Both the position numbers and the translations under genes were made by a program. The notes beneath the pieces are model-generated. The model did not search any database and had not been told where the DNA came from. It saw nothing but the letters and a program-made list of their open reading frames with translations. A DNA stretch of 64,000 bases from Liriodendron chinense. Lineage: Eukaryota; Streptophyta; Magnoliopsida; Magnoliales; Magnoliaceae. Below, in pieces: positions 45,750 to 55,291 of this stretch. Location: assembly GCA_003013855.2 (NCBI GenBank), contig ML058513.1, forward strand, positions 1 through 64,000, in the 5' to 3' direction. Within the stretch, counting starts at the first letter, position 1. Every line of letters starts with the position of its first letter.

Positions 45750-46030
45750 ACAATGAAAACTTGAACCAAACTCTACCCAACTTGACTACTAGGTGTTTTG
45801 ACTCACAAGATGAATGTGATGAATGCAAGACTAATATGACTGACACAATCAGATTAAAACAGAAAACGACTCAAATCTGGAAATTTTTCAAATTAGCAAA
45901 CTTTCTAAAATTGGAAAGTTTCTAAAATTAAAAACTTTCTAAATCTAGAACTTTCCTAAATTAAACCTAAAAATCAAAACCTTAATTTTTTTTTGATAAC
46001 TCGATCTAGACAAAACCATGCAAGCCTAAT
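45750..46030. other. Chromovirus leader between primer site and gag
   Basis: AT-rich untranslated leader on the minus strand, with repeated AAACTTTCTAAA-like phrases. No coding feature is supported. Confidence 0.5.
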
Positions 46031-46041
46031 CTCTGATACCA
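46031..46041 (-). other. Primer binding site of the chromodomain element
   Basis: The minus strand reads TGGTATCAGAG (initiator Met tRNA type), four bases (AATT) inside the right LTR. Confidence 0.85.
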
Positions 46042-46045
46042 AATT

Positions 46046-47018
46046 TGATGTAGGATGCCCTAATTATGATGCATGCTCATGAACACAATTAAATCAGCGG
46101 AATTAAAAGACAATAACAATATAAAATCTAGCAATAATCATCATGAACTAAGAAGTTCACAAGGAACATGCAATGGAACGGGCCATTCATCACAACCATG
46201 AAGTATGAGATTCAAATATCACTATGGTTGGATCCAGTGAGGGATGGAACCTCCCGATCTTGCATGGCTACAACCCAATCAATTAAGAGGAATCTCTAAT
46301 CCAGGAAATCAAAGGATTTTGGATTAGGGATTTGAAAATCTGAAAACTTAGGGTTTTAAGATCAAATTCAGATTTTGGGATTGTGGTTAGCAAAAACAAA
46401 TAAATTAGGGATAGATAGAATTACCTGGAAGAAGGATAGGAGGGGCACAAGAAGCAAGTAAAAGAAACAGATCAAGGAAGAGGAAGAAGCATCACCATGA
46501 GAGAGACAAGAAGAGGAAGGCAACCAAAGGGTTTGCTTTTCATTAATCAATCAACTAAATTCGAGTTTAGGGCTTAGCCCTCTTAAATAAACATTAAAAC
46601 AAGTAAAAAGACTAAACGATCCTCAAAGTTTAAGTAAAAATGCGCAAATATCAAAAGTGCGGGAAAGCTCGGGCGCTCGGTTGGGCGCCCGAGCTCCCGC
46701 CCGAAGTTGTCCGAAAACCTCCAGAGAGGTTTGAGCGCTCGGCAGGCAACGTTCGGGCGCCCGAAGGCTATGGTCGGGAGCCCGATCAGGCATCCGAAGA
46801 CAATGATCGGGCACCTGATGGGCGCCAAAAATCCTCAGTTTCTTCGGTCTTCTTCTCCTTTCTTTCTTCGCATGTGTCGTCCCTGAGTGGGGTCTTCTAT
46901 GTGTCCAATCACATGTGAGGGGTCTTCAGCTCTTCAATAATCGCCTATCCACAAGGACGGTACTTGTGGTTGGCGCTTTCTTCATTGGTACACCTTAAAT
47001 GCGCTTGTGTCCGCATCA
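46046..47018 (-). repeat. Right (5') LTR of the chromodomain element
   Basis: It is 973 bp and starts TGATGTAGGATG in plus coordinates. It is longer than the left LTR mainly because its GC-rich block contains one more unit of about 33 bp (around 46766-46800, GGTCGGGAGCCCGATCAGG). Confidence 0.9.
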
Positions 47019-47305
47019 AAATCTCAGCCAGACCACACCATAGGAAACGGTGGTGATTGAACGCCTATCAGTGGCTGCAGAAGTTTTGGATCAAGCAATA
47101 TTTGTGTTTTCCCTTCATCGAGGTGTGTGTGTGACCTAATCAACAGGTTGGGTAGCAAATAAACATTACAGCGGGCATTGTTCAATCACCACTGTTTCCT
47201 GTGGTGTGGCCCACTTGAGATATTGATCTGCCTCATTTTTGGGCTCATGCCCTAAAATGGATGGAAGGCGTGGACAAAACGCATACATCATGGTGGGGGA
47301 ATATA
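47019..47305. repeat. Right piece of the family A foldback split by the chromovirus
   Basis: It continues the repeat interrupted at 40084 and ends with GCATACATCATGGTGGGGG. The join point is the duplicated AAATC. Confidence 0.7.
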
Positions 47306-47497
47306 GATCTTACGTCGGTGTTGTGTGCTCCCCTATGAAATCTGAGTCCTATTTCCACGGCGTTAATCTGATGTGCCTCACCTTTCTCATGTTTTTTACC
47401 CATCATTTGCATAAAATTCTTAGTGTCAGCTCATCCCACTCAAGAGATCGTTTAAGTCATGATCTATCCAAGGTGGGCCACACCTGTGCCATCCTCG

Positions 47498-47640
47498 CAC
47501 TACACCAAAATCGCTGATTGGGAATGATTGAAAACTGTTCTTTGGAAGACTTTAGGAACGGTTCCTGACCCTTCCTAAAAAGGGCATTGCTAAAAATTAA
47601 CAACGAATTTAAACTGTCATGAGGACGTTCCGATAGCTAA
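47498..47640 (+). mobile_element. CACTA-like transposon terminus
   Basis: The string CACTACACCAAAATCG, followed by repeats of AGGAACGGTTCCTGACC type, resembles the terminal and subterminal repeats of En/Spm (CACTA) elements. I found no matching inverted end (GGTGTAGTG) in the window, so the element is truncated here or extends outside. Confidence 0.45.
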
Positions 47641-47711
47641 ACTGGTACCAAAAAAAAAAAAAAAAAAAAAGTGTGCGTTTCAATAGTCCAATTTTCAATA
47701 ACCTATATAGT

Positions 47712-47800
47712 CATTCATTCATTCAGTCAATCAATAGAGTCATTCATTCATTCATTCAATCAATCAGTACAATCATTCATTCAATTAATCAATTCAATCC
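47712..47800. repeat. ATTC/AATC microsatellite
   Basis: Repeated CATTCATTC and CAATCAATC blocks. A poly-A run lies just before (47649-47670). Confidence 0.7.
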
Positions 47801-47938
47801 CAACAAAAAGGTTCAACCGTCTATTTAAAGTTTTCAAAACAAACTACAGATGCACCCTACTACAAAAGATGGTCCTAAAAAATTCAAAGCTAGGAATCCT
47901 TCAATGATGAAAAGATTGTATTGCCTGACAATTGCTTC

Positions 47939-48118
47939 CTAAGTAGCAGGAACCCATCCCACTAAGAAGTCAGCCCCGCGCTTCCATTTCCTTCTTGATG
48001 GTTCCACCCAATTCTCACTAACAAGTTTCTTAAAGTCAAACTTGCTATCATCCTTTAAGAAAAAGTCAAAAGAATAAGTGTGAAGGCAATAAATCATTAA
48101 ATGGAACTTATGAGTTGC
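47939..48118 (-). CDS. Putative terminal exon of an unidentified gene
   Basis: On the minus strand an acceptor (TTGTTGCACAG) is followed by a 59-codon frame, ATHKFHLMIYCLHTYSFDFF and on through NWVEPSRRKWKRGADFLVGW to VPAT and a stop. The composition looks coding and is not any transposon protein I recognise. I cannot name the family. It could be the end of a host gene on the minus strand, with the exon at 50325-50463 upstream, or a captured gene fragment next to the CACTA-like end at 47498. Confidence 0.35.
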   Translation of the reverse strand, partial: ATHKFHLMIYCLHTYSFDFFLKDDSKFDFKKLVSENWVEPSRRKWKRGADFLVGWVPAT

Positions 48119-48424
48119 CTGTGCAACAACCACTCAGCAGGATTTAGACGTGTACAGAGGCTTGAAAACCCAACAGAAAAAAAGGGACTCAGTTACAATC
48201 AGATCATCATTGTTTGTATTCTCATCTCATCTTGCTCTCTATTTTGCAAGCTTCCACTTGGACATTTTCACATTAGCTCTAATCAACTGAGACCAACCTT
48301 CACGATAGGCGTTACAAACTCCACCAAGATGAAGGGATCTTGAGCAGCGATAGCCAGAACATATGAAAGAAATTTATCAATAGCCCCTTAATGTGGGACC
48401 CGTGATGATCCTACATCAACATTA

Positions 48425-48622
48425 GATTCAAACTTTTATTACTGAAGTGAAGGAATTACACCACTACCATTCTGCATTAGCAGTCTACAACAACTTCTAT
48501 AATCAAAGGAGGACAAAAGGATTGGAACCATATGAGACTGACCCTTTTTTAGGAATTCTTGAATGGCATGTTTTAAAGAAGAAGCTTCCTTACCTCAAAA
48601 CATTGAGAAACATGTTGGTTTC
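48425..48622 (+). other. Coding-like fragment without start codon
   Basis: An open stretch on the plus strand reads VKELHHYHSALAVYNNFYNQ, then LEPYETDPFLGILEWHVLKK and LPYLKTLRNMLVS before a stop. It has no ATG. The amino-acid make-up looks like real protein, but I do not recognise it. Its orientation is opposite to the neighbouring exon-like pieces, which argues for captured or rearranged gene fragments. Confidence 0.3.
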
Positions 48623-48628
48623 TTGAAT

Positions 48629-50324
48629 GCTCAAATTTAAAAAGAAAAAAAAATGATAAGAAGGGATATAAAGATGATAACAAAGAACAATAAGAAAATA
48701 CAAGGAAGAGGAACATCAATATCTACCAGATGTATGGTTATTGTTGATATCCCTCTTTTGACAATATGGCAACGGACCATTATAATTCTGTTCGCTTGGA
48801 TATTTCTGTTGTCCACTTTTCTCTTCAATAAAATAGAAAAATAGCATCAAATAGAAGGATGTTGACTAATCCATTATAACATCGTTTTTATTCAAATGCA
48901 GAAAAAATGAAAAAAAAAAAAAAGAAAAAAGGATGTGGGCGATGCAACAATAATTAATTCCTAAAAGACAGAAGTATGCCATCACACAATTGTTAATAGG
49001 ATTTGACTGATCATGGCATGCTTTTACTCAATATTCCCAAAATGTCAGTAAAGACTATGATGAAAAAGCTGTGGAGTTGTCTTCACCCAATGGTTCACAA
49101 AATAGAATACAACGACGGGGAAGCTTTTTGTTATTATCAATAAAAAGGATTTATCAAAGCAAGCTAAAAATACAACCATTCAAGGCAATTGATAATGGAC
49201 ACTAACAAGGAGATGGAAAGGGAAACCCCATCCTTTCCAAGAGAATCCACTTTAGGATTAGCATTTGTTGGCACATGACATAAACTCAAACTCAAGGAAG
49301 CCAAGCTGTTCAGACGAACACAGCTCAATAACTGCTAAGACATCAGAAGAATATTGTGTATGGAAGAACCAAAATATATTTACAAGTGAGATCCATATCT
49401 CCAAAGTGTCGATTTTCAAAAGAAAGCAACAAAGTTAGTGGTAGAAAATTGAATCTCTTGAAAACTGCTTGTATTTATTTTCAATATTGTGGGCATTAGT
49501 AAGGAACATTCCAAACATTGATGATTCCAAAATTTTGACAGTGGGAACTTCCCAACGGGTTTACAGAATCTAACGGGTAGAGATGTTGAGTGGCAACAGA
49601 TCATTGTATACCTAAAACATTCAACAAGGTTTTCTAGATACTTGGTGATGGAAGGAAAAGAATTTAGGGATGCGGATAAACTTAAGCTGCCTCCCAGAGC
49701 TTAATCCAGGCACGCTTTGCGAGAGAGAAAACGTTATCATGCTGCATGCGGCTGCCAATTATTTGTTCATAGTGTGGATGTCGTTGTAGGCTATTGCATG
49801 AAACAAATCATTGCATGGATAAATGCAAGCTAGTTACTTAGATAATTAAAAGGAGGGAAGAGTTTACATGCTTGGGCTGCTTGCTTGACATGTTCACTAA
49901 CTAATCTCAAGTTACATTAGGAAGTAACTCAAGAATTGCAGGTGGATGGCAAGCTTTTTCACAAAAAATAATTTAACATCACTCCAATGAGAGATTACTT
50001 CAGATGCAATAAGCATCAATTTGAAAGCATCTGTCCAATCATCCATGATAAAAGTAAGTATACACTTTGTGTTGCTTGCTAACGCCATACAATATCAGAA
50101 TGCATACAGTATAAAGTAGTCTAGATTATCAAGAAAATATATAAGAAATATACAAGCAGAGCCCAGAACAAGGTAGGTATACAAAACCTGCAACTCCACT
50201 AAACCTATTGCAAAGCTTCTCAACAAGAGCCTCCATTCATTTGTCCTAGACATGAATCAAAGATCAGAGTGTGAATTTGTAACAAAAAACACATGCCTCT
50301 TGAATCTGGTTAAGCCATCCATAC
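48629..50324. other. Unassigned AT-rich DNA
   Basis: I see no gene, repeat or RNA in this stretch that I can support. If the two minus-strand exons on either side belong together, it is intronic. Confidence 0.35.
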
Positions 50325-50463
50325 CTTCTTGATGGAACCTATCAAGAACTGCATAATGTTGCAAAAAGCTTCTTCCTTCAGATTTTGGTTGGACCTCTTT
50401 GTTTGCATGCTGATACACAGCAATCATCTCTGCCACATTGCCATCTTTTGTTTCTTTGTTCAA
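50325..50463 (-). CDS. Putative internal exon of an unidentified gene
   Basis: Minus-strand exon bounded by a good acceptor (GTTTGACAG) and a donor (GTATGG). It encodes LNKETKDGNVAEMIAVYQHA followed by NKEVQPKSEGRSFLQHYAVL and DRFHQEG. Upstream on the same strand (about 50540-50650) a further stretch reads SHIFDKYGHVTPNDVLGLLE before a stop. I do not recognise the family. The paired splice sites make a genuine exon, or an exon captured from one, the best explanation. Confidence 0.4.
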
Positions 50464-51369
50464 CTGTCAAACCCCACAAGAAAGATAACAATCAAACATA
50501 TTGAAATTAAAATGAGCTAATTCAAGAATGAAAAGGTACTTCCACAATGCCTCTACAATTTCTTGTGTCTACAATATGCTACTCAAGCAAACCCAGTACA
50601 TCATTTGGAGTGACATGCCCATACTTGTCAAAAATATGAGATCCCTAGTCAACAAAATATCTGACAAAACCATATCAAATTGAAAATGTACCAGAGACAA
50701 TATTCCATGAACTTAAAAGAGCCTAGAATACACTTAATTAGAGCTCAGATCCCACAAAAAAAAAAAAAGGGAACAATCTGGTGCCCCCAACAGACTACCC
50801 AAGGATTCAACTGCCCTAATAGGCTAATACCCTAGTGATCTCATGACTCATAGCAGCACCAACATACTTCATCAGAGAGATTTGACTATGATTTTTAGGT
50901 CCAAGTTAAAAAATCTGCGCATAAGAAAAAATGCAGCATCCCAACAGAAGATTGATGTCATGACGATCCGCAAAGGAACCAGCATCATACCAGAAATAAG
51001 CAGCCTTCATCTCTAGTTACAGAGATAGAGATTGGGCACACATCTAGAAGAAAAAGGAAAGAGAAAACAGAAAGGACAAATTGCTCCACAGAAGAATGGG
51101 GCCATTTTATGGAGTTCAAGACAAATTTCAAGGACAGATTGCCAATGCTGCCTTCTTTCGAAGCTCATTTTTTCAGCTTTAAAACGACTATAAATTCAGG
51201 CGCTATAGCGACGCTTTTGAAGCCAAGTGAAAAATGTATGCACGTGCTAGTGCGCAATGGCTTTTCAGATGTTGCTTGTTGGCTACTAAAAAGCCTATTA
51301 GTAAAACACACCAGTGCGCTCATACGTTTTTCAACTTACTGGCTGAAAAGCAATGAAAGGAGCTTGAAG

Positions 51370-51694
51370 AATTGAGCTGCGCGTACTCTTCTGCAGAGCG
51401 AAGCAGCAAGCCTACCCTTCTAGAGCCTACTTAGATTAGAAGCGAGCCTACTTAAATAGCTTACACTTACCAAGCCTAATTTACTAAAATAGGGCTACAG
51501 CAAGCTTTCCCCTTTCATTTGTTGTGGGTCGCACCTCACTACAGGCACTGAATGAATGAGTTGAGACCTTCCTTCCCCGTTGCTAATTACCAAGGACTTC
51601 ATTGCCACTATTGGCGACATCCCAATCCCCATCCAGTTGGAGACTGCCAATTCTACAAGAAGTTGACAGAGCTTTGGCCATTGGACCACACCCA
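51370..51694. other. Probable organelle-derived DNA, left part
   Basis: This segment is joined across the solo LTR to 52327-52860, which contains an organellar trnN. Its phrases (for example CTACTTAAATAGCTTACAC and the readable VANYQGLHCHYWRHPNPHPV) look organellar to me. I cannot assign a gene, and could not decide between plastid and mitochondrion. Confidence 0.4.
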
Positions 51695-52326
51695 TGTTGG
51701 AGAGTCTTCAAACTGTGTGCACGATTGGGTGCTCAGACCGGTCTGACGACTGGTCTGACGCTTGTAGCCCTGTGCACGTGAAGACAGAAGGCAGTCACTG
51801 TGTGGCCTTAGACCGGTTGTGCGACCGGTCTGGAGGGGGCTGCGACCGGTCGGCTGTGAGGCAGCGTCGGGTCTGTTTAGTTTTCTCCCTGGACTGTTTA
51901 TTGCAAGGTGCGACCGGTCGGCTGTGCGCACGGAGTCGTTGCGCAGTCCGTAGTACTGCGCAAGGTGTTTCTATTTTCGGATTTCTTCCTATTTAAGGTG
52001 TTGTAATCCGACTGAGAGAGGTATCGATCCTAAGGTGTCCAAGGTTTCCTATTCGTACTAGGAAGAGGGGAGAGGTGTGTGTGAGAGAAAAACTTGGGTT
52101 TTCTCTGTGTTTCCTTGCTTTATGAGCTGTCAATCTCTGTAATCTCTGATATTCATAGTGGATCGTTTGTGCCATGGTTTTTTACCCGTTTTGGGGTTTT
52201 TCCACGTAAAATTCAGAGTCTCTTGTGGTGAATGCTTGTGTGTGTTTGATTTCATCTTGTTACTCGTTTGATTTCGCATTGCTTCACGTGTTCGGCATTC
52301 CGCTTCCGCTGCCGGCTTTCCCAACA
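51695..52326 (+). mobile_element. Solo LTR related to the gag-only Copia element
   Basis: A 632-bp LTR starting TGTTGGAGAGTCTTC and ending CTTTCCCAACA, with a perfect target duplication ACCCA (51690-51694 and 52327-52331). Its 3' two-thirds matches the LTRs at 12393-12966 and 14422-15019 (AAGGTGTCCAAGGTTTCC, GGGTTTTCTCTG, TTTTTCCACGTA). Its 5' third has its own CGACCGGTCGGCTGTG-type repeats. No internal region is present, which is the product of LTR-LTR recombination. Confidence 0.88.
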
Positions 52327-52620
52327 ACCCATCAATCCTACCTAAACAGTCACCATTTTCTTATTCGTTCTTCGAATTACACTAGTGGAAACTAATTCCT
52401 TCTGGCTAATAAAGATACCATTCTAGTCTTCCCATTCACTCCCAGTGGATCCTTCTTCTTCCTAAGAATTGAACGAACCAACGTTCACCTGTACGAGAGT
52501 GAGGAAGTCATTTCCAACAATCAACTTCCCACTTTTGATGTCCCGTTTGATGATTCTGCTAGTTTAGAAACTAAGGAGAAGGACAAGGGTGCTAGGTCAA
52601 AAAAGCAATAACTGTCAATT
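52327..52620. other. Probable organelle-derived DNA, right part
   Basis: It continues the segment interrupted by the solo LTR. A plus-strand open stretch reads FPFTPSGSFFFLRIERTNVH and SEEVISNNQLPTFDVPFDDS. No gene name is assigned. Confidence 0.35.
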
Positions 52621-52692
52621 CTCCCCAAGTAGAATTTGAACCTACAACCAGTAAATTAACAGCCGGTTGGTCTACCATGGAGCTACTGAGGA
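52621..52692 (-). tRNA. trnN-GUU: Decayed organellar-type tRNA-Asn (GUU)
   Basis: Exactly 72 bases matching the organellar trnN-GUU layout on the minus strand. The acceptor stem is TCCTCAG...TTGGGGAG, then the D-arm segment TAGCTCCATGGTAGACC, the anticodon GTT (plus 52658-52660) in GGCTGTTAATTT, and the T-arm GTAGGTTCAAATTCTAC. Several changes from the usual plastid gene, including AGCTCAGTGG becoming AGCTCCATGG and GGTTCGAATCC becoming GGTTCAAATTC, mark it as a nuclear transfer that is decaying by transitions. Confidence 0.8.
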
Positions 52693-53009
52693 ACAACGGA
52701 CTTAAGGAAGCCAACTTTTGTTCTTTGGACCAACCTATGATCGAACAAAAATGTGTTCATCACTTTGATTTTTCACACACACCGGGAGAAAAGGCGACAA
52801 TAGTAATCCCCTTTGCCTCTCCAGCCAAAGAGCCTCAAGGACAAGGGGGTGGCGGTTAACCATCCACTCTTAGGATGCATATTGATCAAACGATCTCCGC
52901 GTCCTGCCAGTTCGTAAGTAGATTCACGTTCCTTTTTTTGTTTATAGAAAGATTTGTGCCTAATATTTGTATTTGTATAATATTTGTGTCTACAGTTTGT
53001 CTCGGTTGT
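52693..53009. other. Flank of the trnN insert, unassigned
   Basis: A 60-codon plus-strand frame (52677-52859) overlaps the tRNA and is probably not a gene. The insert's right edge is near 52860-52900. Confidence 0.35.
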
Positions 53010-53187
53010 AGTAACCACATGAACGATTTGGATGGCATATAAACATCATTGTCAACTCCAGGAAGCTTTCAACTATGGACATTTCCGTTCCCATGGTCTC
53101 GCTTGGTATAGCCCACCTAAGTTTTGGATCTTCTTGATTTTTAGATTACCGTTCTATTGTGGTCTTGCAAAACCGATGGATGGAGTA
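53010..53187. repeat. Right half of a foldback repeat (family A/B)
   Basis: It contains GATTTGGATGGCATATAAAC and ACCGATGGATGGAGTAGAT. It is interrupted at its right end by the element at 53196. Confidence 0.5.
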
Positions 53188-53195
53188 GATTTGTT

Positions 53196-53712
53196 TAGAG
53201 TTGTACACAAGCCGAGCTAGCTCGAAAAGGTCACTCGGCTTGGCTCGATCTCGCTCGGTTTGACTTGGCTTGAATAACAACTTGAGGTGAACCAAGCTTC
53301 TCATGACTCGGCTCGTTTTCAAACGAGCCGAGGTCAAGCAGAACCTTGGCTCAAGTATAATTTCAATACGTGCGCGTGTGTGTTTGTGTTAAAAAAAGCC
53401 TTAAAGCAACTCGCCCGTTCGAGACTATAAATACACTAACTTTTATTATTGTAAATTTATAATATACTTTACTACTTTATCACATACTCACCTTCTCATT
53501 TTTCAAAATGAAAAAAAAAATAAAAAATAAAATAGACAAAGCTTGGCTCGACTCAAACCAAGCTCGCTCGGCTCAAACAGTCAAGCCAAGCTGAGCTAGC
53601 GTTTTGAGCTCAGAGGTCAAGCCGAGCCGAGCTCAAGCTGAGGTAATCATGGGAATGAGCGAGCCGAGCAGGGCAAAGAGCTTGGCTTGACTCCACTCTA
53701 TGTACAGCTCTC
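53196..53712. mobile_element. hAT-like foldback element rich in GAGCCGAGC motifs
   Basis: The ends TAGAGTTGTACACAAGCC and TGTACAGCTCTC are inverted repeats. The flanking 8-mers GATTTGTT and GATTTATC match at six of eight positions, as for an old hAT insertion. The interior is a degenerate array of GAGCCGAGC / GCTCGGCTC on both strands. There is no coding capacity. Confidence 0.65.
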
Positions 53713-53802
53713 GATTTATCATAGGCATTTCTTTAGCCCCATATAGCTTCCGATCGACAATGGGAGCACAAGCCGGGGCAAAGGCAATCCGCATCCAACC
53801 TT

Positions 53803-53989
53803 CTTCTTCTTTTTTATTTTATTTTTTATATGGGTTAGTTCACACACCTGATTGTTAGTACACCCACCCACCCCTGTTAGTCACATCACAATGTTAGCCA
53901 CCCCCACTACGAGAATTGATACCATGACCTCAGTGTTGAAACGAGGCTATTTTCACTTAGTCTGCCACTTGAGCTATGGACCTGGGTGT
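53803..53989 (-). mobile_element. tRNA-derived SINE, minus strand
   Basis: Read on the minus strand, the head has TAGCTCAAGTGGCAGA (box A) and GGTATCAATTC (box B). The tail is an A-rich run (TATAAAAAATAAAATAAAAA). The flanks CCGCATCCAACCTT (53789-53802) and CCACATCCGACCTT (53990-54003) agree at 12 of 14 positions, a worn target duplication. Confidence 0.7.
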
Positions 53990-54024
53990 CCACATCCGAC
54001 CTTGATAGTGTGTTGAAATGGCAA

Positions 54025-54610
54025 AGTTATGTAGGCCCGGCCATGATGTATGTGCTGTATCCAAATCATCTATCCATTTTTCCATATCATTTTTAAGATG
54101 CGAGCTAAAAAAAATAGGCAGATCCAAAGCTCAAGCGGACAACACCAAGAAACCCGTGGGGATTGAACACTTAACATTGAAATCTTCTTGGAGGCCAAGG
54201 ACACTTTGGATCAAGCTGATATCCTTGTTTTCTGCAAACAGGAAATCCTTGTTTACAGCTGCAGTGTGATGAGGTTGCACTGAAGATGTAATGTGGTTGC
54301 AAACTTATGTGATGATGTGGACCAATAAAAAAGCTGCAAACTAGAAATTCCTGTTTGCAGCTATCAGAGGATCCGGATTCTTGTTTTTTCTCTTCATGGA
54401 GGTCATGTACATTATGAGCAGGTTGGATAGTAAATAAATATCAGGGTGGGCCTGAGATGGTTTCAACGTTGTGCTTCTCACTTCTTTCTGTGTTGTGGTC
54501 TACTTTAGCTTTGGATCTGCCTCACGTTTTTCCTCATTCCATAAAATTATCTGGAAAAATGGATGGACGGTGTGGATATAACAAATAAATCACGGTGAGG
54601 CCCATAGAAC
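54025..54610. repeat. Foldback repeat family A with a nested insertion
   Basis: The arms GGCCATGATGTATGTGCTG and GGATGGACGGTGTGGATAT are inverted complements. A nested block near 54230-54390 carries opposing GCTGCAAAC / GTTTGCAGC phrases and interrupts the family core. Confidence 0.6.
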
Positions 54611-55089
54611 GTTGCCACGTCAACACACCATCGAGATCGGTGGTGTGTGCTACACTACGCAATCCGAGTCCGTTTTCTTGCATGCCACGAAAAAAACATA
54701 AAAAGCCCGACCTCGAGGTCACTCTGAAAAGGAGGAGATCTCACCTTCCAAAGAAGAAGCACTGAAGAAAAAAAGGGTAAGAAGCCCTATCCTCATTTGC
54801 AATTTATCTTATTATTACATGAACTCGAGGGCTTTTTCTCGTCGTTCTCTGTCCTATTTGTTTGTAATTCCAACCACCTTTCTCTGGATCTCAAAACCAT
54901 CTTTTTTGATGCGCAATCTCGAAACATCATTTCTCGATCTCTCAACACACATTAGTCGTTCGATGAAATTCCTCAAAGAATTTGTTTTTTTTTTTTCTAG
55001 AAATTCACCGTCATTTTAAATGTACGTAACAACTGATGCAAGAAAACTCTGACGAGTTGAACGAGTCAACGAATTTTCTTAGGCTGTGT
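54611..55089. other. Unassigned DNA
   Basis: I see no supportable feature here. The open frame at 54819-55019 has no family resemblance. Confidence 0.35.
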
Positions 55090-55291
55090 TTGGATGCTCT
55101 ATGAAATTTGACAAATCAGGGAAAATTGTAATATAATTGTAATTTCTCTTATATTCTGAATGTACATCAATGGGCATTTATACAAAGATGGTAAAATGAA
55201 CTTGGACGGTAGGAGATAAAATGCTTTGATTTTGGGGATTAAATTAGAATCAATCGATAAGCTGGATGTATCAATCTGTAGGATTCCTAAT
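55090..55291 (-). repeat. Probable LTR of a minus-strand Copia fragment
   Basis: It lies beyond the polypurine tract (minus strand CTTAAGGGGGAGT at about 55292-55304). It contains a TATA-like TGTATAAATG (minus, near 55175). No second LTR is seen, so the limits are approximate. Confidence 0.4.

Larger units (their letters stand above)
40085..47018 (-). mobile_element. Chromodomain Ty3/Gypsy retrotransposon (chromovirus)
   Basis: This 6.9 kb element lies on the minus strand with LTRs of 940 and 973 bp. Their ends are TGATG/CATCA (the left copy reads TAATG), with a perfect target duplication AAATC (40080-40084 and 47019-47023). Order from the right: LTR, initiator-Met primer site, gag, zinc knuckle, protease, reverse transcriptase, RNase H, integrase, chromodomain, polypurine tract, LTR. 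The C-terminal chromodomain defines a chromovirus. At least four stops and several single-base frameshifts prevent expression of a full polyprotein. Confidence 0.93.

Noticed and set aside
51109..51375. 88-codon plus-strand open frame
   Set aside because: No recognisable motif and no splice or promoter context; it borders the organelle-like insert and is not supported as a gene.
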